A DNA stretch of 58,281 nt from WJMT01 sp964611275 (GTDB lineage: Bacteria; Acidobacteriota; Aminicenantia; Aminicenantales; Aminicenantaceae): assembly GCA_964611275.1 (NCBI GenBank), contig CAZSZS010000037.1, positions 1-58,281 of the forward strand. The letters run 5' to 3'. The notes beneath the pieces are model-generated. The model saw only the letters and a list, made by a program, of their open reading frames with translations, searched no databases and was not told where the DNA came from. Each line of letters opens with the position of its first letter. Positions within the stretch are counted from its first letter, which is position 1. This document shows, in pieces, positions 7,959 to 14,786 of the stretch. The position numbers and the translations under genes were made by a program.

Positions 7959-8759
7959 TTAAATAACCGGACTTGTATGAGCCGGTACAGCCTTACGCTG
8001 GTACCGGATATTAAAAAGCCTGAGCCTGAACAATATGTCCTTTTGCGTCAGGGCGGATTGAATCATTTTAATGTTCTGTGGGTTTTGAGGATTTTCCACA
8101 TTGGCCATCTGCCTCAAAATGAGCTCCAGATCGGATGCCAGCCTATAGACCCTGTCATCACTGGAAGCAAATGCGCTTTGTTGGATCTCACTCGTTTGGA
8201 CGGCCAGCTCTTTAAATAAGCGCTGCTGCCCGATCAGGTTCAACGCGTAGGGGTCTTCCTGTTCAGGATTAAAATTCATGATGGACATGAGCACAACGTG
8301 CATCTTTTCAAACTTATCTTGAATGCTCATCGAGGATAATGAAGCGTGAAAAGCCGAAGCTGAAGCCAGTGAGTTTTCAAGGCTTGCCTCTGGAGGCATC
8401 CAAATGAATTTCCCCAAAAATATACCCAGGACCACAAGAGCTGCACCTGTGGCAGTCTGCCAGAACAGACGCCAGCCTAACCTTTTCCGGGAAAGCGGCT
8501 TCTGTGCGATCCGGTTTTCAGCGGAAGCTTTTTGAATAGAGCGGTTGAGTTTGGGGATGAATTGCTCCCAGAACTCTGGCCCCGGATCTTTTCGTTCCCT
8601 TTTATCCATGATATCGAGGGTTTGTTTGACCCGTTTGTATTCTTCTTTGCAGCGGGAACAGGATGCCAGATGTTTCTCCAGTATTTTGTATTCTTCTGGT
8701 GATGTCTCATTATAAACAGCCAGCGGAAGCAGTTTTTTTATTTTCCTGCATTCAGCCAT
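7959..8759 (-). CDS. Zinc-finger (zf-HC2) anti-sigma factor
   Basis: 266 aa. The N-terminal anti-sigma zinc finger has His30, Cys34 and Cys37 (HLASCSRC), with Cys4 as the likely fourth ligand. One transmembrane helix lies at about residues 99-120 (TGAALVVLGIFLGKFIW). The C-terminal part of about 145 residues should be periplasmic, rich in Gln and Leu and helical. It overlaps the sigma gene by 8 bp. The layout predicts that the cytoplasmic finger holds the ECF sigma factor at the membrane until the periplasmic part is signalled. Its C-terminal domain is not a family I recognise. Confidence 0.9.
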   Translation of the reverse strand: MAECRKIKKLLPLAVYNETSPEEYKILEKHLASCSRCKEEYKRVKQTLDIMDKRERKDPGPEFWEQFIPKLNRSIQKASAENRIAQKPLSRKRLGWRLFWQTATGAALVVLGIFLGKFIWMPPEASLENSLASASAFHASLSSMSIQDKFEKMHVVLMSIMNFNPEQEDPYALNLIGQQRLFKELAVQTSEIQQSAFASSDDRVYRLASDLELILRQMANVENPQNPQNIKMIQSALTQKDILFRLRLFNIRYQRKAVPAHTSPVI

Positions 8760-9342
8760 GATCGACCTCCAATGCCGGATGATAATTGGCCAGTTCTTTT
8801 TGAATTTTTTGGACGGCCCGGAAGAGATAGCTTTTTACGGAACCTGATGAGATGCGGAGGATTTCAGCGATCTCTTTTAAGGGAAAGTCATTGTAGTGAC
8901 GCATGACAAAGACAGCTCTCTCGCGGTGGGACAATTGGTTGAGAGCTTGTTCGATCTGGCTGCAAACGGCTCTATGCTCGCTTTGAGAATTCGGGTTATT
9001 TTTTTCTTCACTGTCCCATGGCTGAGAGGTTTCCCCTATGGAGTTGAAATGCTCAAAGGGGTCTTCTTTTTTTCTGTTTTTCTTGCGCAGAGTGTCGATG
9101 CTGGCATTGACGGTGATACGGTACAGCCAGGAGCTTAATTTGGAATCAGCGTTGAATTTATGGAAGCGGAGGTAGACTTTGATAAAGACGTCCTGGGTTA
9201 CATCTTCCGCGTCCTGATGGTTTCCCACAAAGTCCCAGGCAAGGAAATAGACCATTTTTTTGTGTTTGTCCACAATATCCTGAAAAGCCGTTCTATCCCC
9301 ATTCTGGGCTTTTCTTACAAGTTCCTGTTCCTTTTCCGGCAT
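8752..9342 (-). CDS. ECF RNA polymerase sigma factor (sigma-70 family)
   Basis: 196 aa. Region 2 contains DAEDVTQDVFIKVY (about residues 44-57) and SSWLYRITVNASIDTLRKK. Region 4 contains HRERAVFVMRHYNDFPLKEI, then a helix-turn-helix with SSGSVKSYLFRA. The linker between regions 2 and 4 is long and polar. The ATG at 9342 is preceded by GAGG. It is the first gene of a tight operon with its anti-sigma factor and two HEAT-repeat proteins, and probably controls that operon. The target promoter could not be identified from a single copy. Confidence 0.95.
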   Translation of the reverse strand: MPEKEQELVRKAQNGDRTAFQDIVDKHKKMVYFLAWDFVGNHQDAEDVTQDVFIKVYLRFHKFNADSKLSSWLYRITVNASIDTLRKKNRKKEDPFEHFNSIGETSQPWDSEEKNNPNSQSEHRAVCSQIEQALNQLSHRERAVFVMRHYNDFPLKEIAEILRISSGSVKSYLFRAVQKIQKELANYHPALEVDHG

Positions 9343-9591
9343 GATGTCCTCATTCGTTTAATTAGACGCTTATAATAAGATTAGGTTTGCAGACCGAGGA
9401 GGTTATCTATTCTATGTCAGATTTTTTTCTCCCTCTTTTTTGTTGTAGGCGACTAAACCATATTAATGAAAAAAGGTGCAGACTGTCAATGAACACCACG
9501 TCTCCGGAAAAAGAAATTGAAATCCAAAAATATTAGGGATAATATAAAAGAGATAAAAATAATTCAAACAGGTGTAGAAAAAGAGGAAGAA

Positions 9592-9960
9592 ATGAAAAAA
9601 ATATTTATTGGACTGTTTTGTATCTTTGTACTTTGTGCCGCATGCAATGTCGTGAAAAGAGAAGCCCACTGTCTCATTGTGGGAGAAATCACTATGCAGA
9701 AAGACTCTTCCGGAAATGCTGAATTCCTTGGAGAAATAAAAAATGATGGAGATAAAAAGGCCCAAAATGTAAAGATTACATTTACCATAAAAGGATCTGG
9801 GGGTAACGTCCTTGATACAGCCTTCACATATGTCAATTCTAATGATTTGGATCCTGGACAAACAAGCAGCTTTGACTGTTTATCTCAGGCCCCCTATTCT
9901 CAAGTTTCTTCGTATGAATATGAGATTAGGTGGGATGAGTCAGCTACGGCTCTTTTTTAA
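9592..9960 (+). CDS. Small exported FxLyD-type protein
   Basis: 122 aa from the ATG at 9592, chosen because AGAGGAAGA precedes it and the protein then starts directly with a signal sequence (MKKIFIGLFCIFVLCAACN). The Cys in LCAAC may be lipidated, although the lipobox is imperfect. The mature part has the FxLyD pattern (EFLGEIKNDGDKKAQNVKIT, then DPGQTSSF), an immunoglobulin-like fold found in many secreted proteins of unknown role. Its 3' end overlaps the convergent gene by 17 bp. Confidence 0.75.
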   Translation: MKKIFIGLFCIFVLCAACNVVKREAHCLIVGEITMQKDSSGNAEFLGEIKNDGDKKAQNVKITFTIKGSGGNVLDTAFTYVNSNDLDPGQTSSFDCLSQAPYSQVSSYEYEIRWDESATALF

Positions 9961-10741
9961 TTATGGTTATGGGTCGAGTGTCAGAGAAGTAAAATATCAT
10001 GTCGTACGCTGTGGCTAAATTAATGATTCTGTCCTCTGCAAAATGTATTTCCGGATAAGTGGCGCTGTAAAAATCTCCTACGCCAAAAAAAGGCCTTTCT
10101 TTATTTATATGCTTATATAAAATTCCTGTCCTCGATAATCCTTTTATATCGAGAATGAAATTCTTATAGTCCGCCTGACGGAGAAAATAGTCTACCGAAT
10201 TTTCAGGGGGCAAGATATTTAATTTCCATACAATGGGAGTGGTGTCTTTCCCGAAATAATCTTCTGTTACGGCAACAAACCGTCCTTCTGTGAATCCTGT
10301 TCCAATGACCAGATAATTATCTCCCAGCTTTTCTTTTAGATAGTTACCCATAGCAGGGCTTCCGTCTCTTGCATAATGGGGGTCGTTCGCCACATGAGCA
10401 TTGTGAGCCCAGACAGCTGCTTTGGCCTTGTTGCCAATGAGTTCTTTAAGCCATAAGACATGTTCCGCCATATGGCTGTCTCTTAAGGATTTGTTCTTAT
10501 ACATCCAGTAGCGGTTTTCGTGGGATAGAATATGAGATTCAATGTTGTGCAGCAAGCGGAACACCTCATCCTTGTATTGCAAGGGAGAGATACCGGGGAG
10601 TTGTGTGATATTCATATTCAATTCCTGAAGTGCTGTTACTTCTTTGTTCTGTGAATAATTACAGGAGGAGAAGAGGAACAACAAAATGACTGACAGCAGA
10701 AATGATTGAAAGAGGACTGATTTTCTTATGTTTTTAAGCAT
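9944..10741 (-). CDS. Erythromycin-esterase-like lipoprotein lacking the N-terminal half
   Basis: 265 aa. A lipoprotein signal (LLFLFSSC, Cys27) is followed almost at once by the C-terminal part of the erythromycin esterase family. It has RDSHMAEHVLWL and WAHNAHVAN (His113 and His116, corresponding to the His285/His288 pair of EreB), then YLVIGTGFTEGRFVAV. Family members are usually about 400 aa, and their catalytic His46, Glu43 and Glu74 lie in the N-terminal half, which is absent. It is therefore probably not an esterase of the known type. An in-frame internal deletion that kept the signal peptide would explain the structure. The frame is clean. Confidence 0.75.
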   Translation of the reverse strand: MLKNIRKSVLFQSFLLSVILLFLFSSCNYSQNKEVTALQELNMNITQLPGISPLQYKDEVFRLLHNIESHILSHENRYWMYKNKSLRDSHMAEHVLWLKELIGNKAKAAVWAHNAHVANDPHYARDGSPAMGNYLKEKLGDNYLVIGTGFTEGRFVAVTEDYFGKDTTPIVWKLNILPPENSVDYFLRQADYKNFILDIKGLSRTGILYKHINKERPFFGVGDFYSATYPEIHFAEDRIINLATAYDMIFYFSDTRPITIIKKEP

Positions 10742-10889
10742 TATATTATGAACTCTCTTGTTCGTATTATGGTTTTATTAACATTTATGAAAGAGAATTT
10801 ATCTAGAACTAATGAACTTTTGGGAATAATACTTTTTTAAAAAGACCCAGTCAATAAAAAGAAGAAAAAAAGATGGATCGAACTATATC

Positions 10890-10918
10890 TTGACCTTTAC
10901 AATCCGCGGAATTAATAT
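10890..10918 (+). promoter_or_regulatory. Promoter of the ferritin-like gene
   Basis: TTGACC at 10890-10895, a 17-bp spacer, and TAATAT at 10913-10918. The start codon lies 39 bp further on, after an AGGGAGGG ribosome site. Confidence 0.7.
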
Positions 10919-10957
10919 GAAAAATGCGAGTGAAATATATACCAGGGAGGGAAAAAA

Positions 10958-11818
10958 TTGGACGATAAAGAATTAGTCATCATGCTCAACAGGGACCTGC
11001 GGGATGAACATGCCGCAGTGGTGCGCTACCTTATCCACAGTTATCTGGAAGGGGAGGATACGCCTCTGGGCGCCAGTCTCCTCTCAAGGGCTAGGGAAGA
11101 GATGTGGCACATGCATTGGCTCGGGAGGATCATTGCCCAGAAAGGAGGAGAACCGGATATGTTTCCAGCCGGGTATCCTTATGACCCGACCAGCCGGGCG
11201 ACCATATTTAAATCCTATGTGGCCTATGAGAAGAAACTGATACCTCATTACAACCAGGAAGCGGATAAAATGGATGACCCCCATATCAAAAGAGTTCTCC
11301 GAAGAGAGGCATGGGAATCAGATATGCATGCCGCTAAGTTCCAGAAGATTTTGGATAAGCTTTCTCCCCAAGAGGCTGATGGATTACCAGGGGGAGAAAA
11401 TGAACTGCCGGGGGAATTTGTGGACAAGCTTCAAACGGCTGTGGCTGCAAAATACACACAGATGCTCCAGCATATAAGGGATTCCTGGGTTTTCCAGAAG
11501 GATGCAGCAGAAGCATGGCAGATCATGGATTTTTCAATGACACAGATGAAACAGCTGGCCCATCTGGCTGAAGATGTGGCTGAAAACGGGATGACCCCCA
11601 GATTTGAACTGGGAGAGATAGACAAAAGTACTTCCATTGGCCTGGCTCTGGAGAGAGCTGTCCGCCAACTGGGGGAATCCAGCGGCAGACATATCCGGTT
11701 CACCAAGGATCCCGAGGCTCAAAAGCACAAAGGTTTCATGGTCAATCTGGATCTGACATTAAAGCAGGAACAGTATGAACAGGAAGAGATAGAGGATTGG
11801 ATTTCGAAAAAAAAGTGA
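10958..11818 (+). CDS. Ferritin-like / bacterioferritin-type diiron protein
   Basis: 286 aa from a TTG start; an AGGGAGGG site lies 7 bp upstream, and the first ATG (10982) would cut into helix 1. Helix 1 has Asp16-Glu17-His18 (RDEHAAVVRYLIHSYL). Helix 2 has an ExxH motif (EEMWHMHW, Glu48/His51). Later helices contain YNQEAD and WESDMHAAKF, as in ferritin-like carboxylate-bridged diiron sites. The second half (about residues 150-210) looks like a further helical pair without a clear second metal site. The role could be iron or peroxide handling. It precedes the Tat-exported isomerase-like gene by 53 bp on the same strand. Confidence 0.75.
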   Translation: MDDKELVIMLNRDLRDEHAAVVRYLIHSYLEGEDTPLGASLLSRAREEMWHMHWLGRIIAQKGGEPDMFPAGYPYDPTSRATIFKSYVAYEKKLIPHYNQEADKMDDPHIKRVLRREAWESDMHAAKFQKILDKLSPQEADGLPGGENELPGEFVDKLQTAVAAKYTQMLQHIRDSWVFQKDAAEAWQIMDFSMTQMKQLAHLAEDVAENGMTPRFELGEIDKSTSIGLALERAVRQLGESSGRHIRFTKDPEAQKHKGFMVNLDLTLKQEQYEQEEIEDWISKKK

Positions 11819-11871
11819 TATCCATCTAAGAACAGAAAAGACTGGCACATTGGATTCATAAAGGAGAGGAT

Positions 11872-13305
11872 ATGACCGAAAGAAAAAAAGGAAAGTTTTT
11901 ATCAAGAAGGGAATTTCTAGGAACATGTTCAGCCTGCGCTGCAGGAGTGTCGGCCTTGTCTTCTTTAAACGCGGCTGCTTTCACGAGGTTTTCGGATGGG
12001 AAACCTCTGGTGGCCCAGAAAAGAGGGAGGACAAAGATCCGTCTGGTGATGGCCCATCCTTCCTCAAAAGAGCCTTGCTGGCCTAATATTGGATATGATT
12101 TTGAGAGGAACAAGGCAGAGTTTCTTAAGAAAATCCAAAAACACTGTCCGGATGTTGACTTTTTGCCTGTTACAGCCCGCACAGATGAAGACGCCCGGAA
12201 CATTATCAAATCAGGGGACATCGTCGACGGATATGTAGTGTATCTTTCGGGCTGTTTGTGGGCGAATGTTCCCGGGATCATTGCCTCTTCCGGAAAGCCG
12301 GTGATACTTGTGGACAATCTGTTCGCAGGTTCAGGTGAATTTTTGACCGAATACGCCAAAGCTAAAAGACAGGGGCTTACAGTAGTGGGCGTTTCCTCTT
12401 CTTCTTTTGATGATGTGGCCCAGGCTGTCCGCTGTGTGGACAGCATAAAAAAGCTGAGCACCTCCACTGTGCTTGTGGTCGGAGGCCAACCGGATGAGGC
12501 TATACATAAATGTTTTGGCACACAGATCATTGGGATCGGTTTTCCTGAGATCAATCAAGCTTATAAGGAAGCGGATAAAACAGAGGCCGAAAAATGGGCT
12601 GACCGCTGGATCAAAGAGGCGGAAAAGGTCATAGAGCCTTCCCGCAGCGACATAGAAAAATCCGCTCTTATGTATCTGGCCATGCTGGAGCTTTTAAAGA
12701 AGTACCGTGCCCAGGCTATCACAGTGAACTGTCTGGGCGGTTTTTACGGCGGGAATCTTCAGGCTTATCCCTGTTTGGGTTTTATGCAGCTGGATAATGA
12801 CGGGCATGTCGGTGCGTGTGAGGCTGACCAGAAGTCCACCATCACCAAGCTCCTGATGAAGTATCTGGCCGGCCGCCCGGGATTTATATCAGACCCGGTT
12901 ATTGATACAGCCAAAAACCAGATCATCTATGCTCACTGTGTGGCGCCTACCAAGGTCTTTGGCCCTGATGGGAAAGCCAATCCCTATCACATACGCAGCC
13001 ATTCAGAGGACAGAAAAGGAGCCTGCGACAGGTCACTGATGCCTCTGGGAGAGATGACCACGACCTTGGAATTTGATGCCGGGAAAAAACAGGTCATTGT
13101 TCATCAGGGCGTCACGGTGGAGAACGTGGATTTGGACCGAGCCTGCCGAAACAAGCTGGCTGTGGAAGTCAAAGGAGATGTGTACAAGCTCTTCGATGAG
13201 TGGGACAGGTGGGGATGGCACAGAGTTACATTTTTCGGGGATTTTAAAAGGCAGATCATCAATACCGCTTCGCTTCTTGGATTTGAAGTGGTCTTTGAAG
13301 CCTGA
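11872..13305 (+). CDS. Tat-exported L-fucose/L-arabinose isomerase-like protein
   Basis: 477 aa. The N-terminus has a twin-arginine signal (FLSRREFLGTCSACAAG). The rest resembles the FucI/AraA-type sugar isomerase fold: an N-terminal region with DGYVVYLSGCLWANVPGIIA, then a C-terminal region with ITVNCLGGFY, GHVGACEADQKSTITKLLMK and AHCVAP. The conserved acidic pair (Glu and Asp in ACEAD) and a His (AHC) appear to be kept, so catalysis is possible. Known isomerases of this fold are cytoplasmic and Mn-dependent, so Tat export is unusual; it would allow metal loading before export. A ribosome site AGGAGAGG precedes the ATG. The substrate is unknown. Confidence 0.75.
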   Translation: MTERKKGKFLSRREFLGTCSACAAGVSALSSLNAAAFTRFSDGKPLVAQKRGRTKIRLVMAHPSSKEPCWPNIGYDFERNKAEFLKKIQKHCPDVDFLPVTARTDEDARNIIKSGDIVDGYVVYLSGCLWANVPGIIASSGKPVILVDNLFAGSGEFLTEYAKAKRQGLTVVGVSSSSFDDVAQAVRCVDSIKKLSTSTVLVVGGQPDEAIHKCFGTQIIGIGFPEINQAYKEADKTEAEKWADRWIKEAEKVIEPSRSDIEKSALMYLAMLELLKKYRAQAITVNCLGGFYGGNLQAYPCLGFMQLDNDGHVGACEADQKSTITKLLMKYLAGRPGFISDPVIDTAKNQIIYAHCVAPTKVFGPDGKANPYHIRSHSEDRKGACDRSLMPLGEMTTTLEFDAGKKQVIVHQGVTVENVDLDRACRNKLAVEVKGDVYKLFDEWDRWGWHRVTFFGDFKRQIINTASLLGFEVVFEA

Positions 13306-13328
13306 TTTTGTTTTTTGATCGCGGGTAT

Positions 13329-14558
13329 TTACTTTATTTCCAGCTGAAAATAGCCCTGTTTGTGGAGCACCCTGTATTTGGCACCTTTGACAACGACTTC
13401 GACGGTTTTGAATCGGCTTTGAATATCAGAGAGAGGAGAGTTGTAATACAGAAGGTAGCATTTATCAGCAGTGTCAGAAACATCTCTTATCGCCGCATCC
13501 GGATTTTGGGCGCTGTTCACAATGCCTCCTGTAGAGTTTGCCAGCTCTGAAAAGATTTGATACAGGTCTTCCGACTGCTCTCTCATATAAACTCCCGGTA
13601 TCTGCTCGGGGGTTTTACTGAAGAACAAAAGGTTCATCATCACAGAGGAGTCGGCAAAGACTTGTTTCATCCGCTCCACATTCATGTTCACATCACGGTA
13701 GTACACCTGGAAAAGCTCCTGTATCTGGCCCAGAAGGGCAGGATCATCCTGATTGTTGCTGATCAGACGGTTCATTGTGGTGGAATCCAGTTCCGGACGA
13801 AATTCTCTCTGATAAAAAAGAAAGGCGATTTTTTGCCCTTTAAGGGATTTGAAATAGGTTGCAAAGTTCAAAAAACTTGCCTCATTGACTATTCTCATGT
13901 TTTCCAGTTTTTCTAAGGTTTCCCGGTAATTAGGAAGCAGCTGCTCTAATGGAGAAACTTGACTATCTGAAATGGTAGTGTCGATACTTGTCTGATACAT
14001 GGTCTGCTGCCCGCCTGATGCAGAGGATATGGAACTGACAATACGCCTGAGGTCAATGATGGCGGAATTGTACTCGGCCGAACCGGAAAGAGTATCCCTC
14101 CGGATGACATTGATGATATCTTTAACGATGTCCTCGCGGGATTTTATTTCCATGGCTTTGGAGGAAAGGGTATACTGTTTTAAGGGCGTGATGAGCATGA
14201 TACTGTCACCTGGCTGGAAGATGTTATTGAAAAAATAAGACATCCCTTCGCTTATTCTGGGATTGTAGTCTGTCATCTGAAAGAGGAAGCAGAAATGACG
14301 GCTCAAATCGGGTTTGACTTGTTGTTTTAAGTCTTGCCTTATGATCCGGGCTTTTTCCGTCAGGACCAAAGCATTTATGTTTCGGCGGATGCTGTTTTCA
14401 TAGATTTCAAAGTTATCTATAGTGAGGTTATCCACGAATCGGTTTCCATCAAGCACCCTGACCGGAATTTCAATATTAATTCCCACAGGCTCCTGAGTTA
14501 AAGAAAAGCCGGCAGCCAGCAGAACGACAATAAAACATCCAAAGATCTTTTTTGCCAT
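13329..14558 (-). CDS. VWFA-related secreted protein, MIDAS motif not conserved
   Basis: 409 aa. After a signal peptide (FGCFIVVLLAAGFSLTQ) the start of the mature protein (VGINIEIPVRVLDGNRFVDN, NLTIDNFEIYE) is typical of the VWFA-related domain described in Acidobacteria. The position where a metal-ion site DxSxS is expected reads FCFLFQMTDYNP, so metal binding is doubtful. A conserved tail LANSTGGIVNSAQNPDAAIR follows, then YLLYYNSP. A strong AAGGAGGG site precedes the ATG. A periplasmic or secreted adhesion-like role is inferred. It converges with the isomerase-like gene with a 23-bp gap. Confidence 0.75.
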   Translation of the reverse strand: MAKKIFGCFIVVLLAAGFSLTQEPVGINIEIPVRVLDGNRFVDNLTIDNFEIYENSIRRNINALVLTEKARIIRQDLKQQVKPDLSRHFCFLFQMTDYNPRISEGMSYFFNNIFQPGDSIMLITPLKQYTLSSKAMEIKSREDIVKDIINVIRRDTLSGSAEYNSAIIDLRRIVSSISSASGGQQTMYQTSIDTTISDSQVSPLEQLLPNYRETLEKLENMRIVNEASFLNFATYFKSLKGQKIAFLFYQREFRPELDSTTMNRLISNNQDDPALLGQIQELFQVYYRDVNMNVERMKQVFADSSVMMNLLFFSKTPEQIPGVYMREQSEDLYQIFSELANSTGGIVNSAQNPDAAIRDVSDTADKCYLLYYNSPLSDIQSRFKTVEVVVKGAKYRVLHKQGYFQLEIK

Positions 14559-14624
14559 TAAATCCCTCCTTTTTTTATTATATTACAATGTTTTATCCTG
14601 TCAATTGCTTGTTTTTGATAGGAT

Positions 14625-14780
14625 TCACCTTTTAATATCGATCAATATGCAGTTTTTGTGCCAGTTGTTCTCAGGCATTCTCCAATAAAGCGAAGATCTT
14701 TTTTTGACCATCCGGACATACATGTGTCCTTTTTCTCGGACAACGCACAGAACCTGAAGCGGCGGCGTTCTTTTGGTCAT
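14625..14780 (-). CDS. Possible small basic protein (51 aa), uncertain
   Basis: An open frame of 52 codons begins 6 bp after the stop of the upstream DUF5916 gene on the same strand. It encodes a basic peptide starting MTKRTPPLQVLCVVREKGHM and ending CILIDIKR. There is no good ribosome site, so translation would have to be coupled. No family is recognised, and it may be chance. Confidence 0.25.
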   Translation of the reverse strand: MTKRTPPLQVLCVVREKGHMYVRMVKKRSSLYWRMPENNWHKNCILIDIKR

Positions 14781-14786
14781 AGGTGA

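Noticed and set aside
9463..9861. 132-codon frame opposite the FxLyD gene
   Set aside because: It is antisense to a gene with a better ribosome site, signal peptide and recognisable domain, and its composition is typical of a shadow frame.
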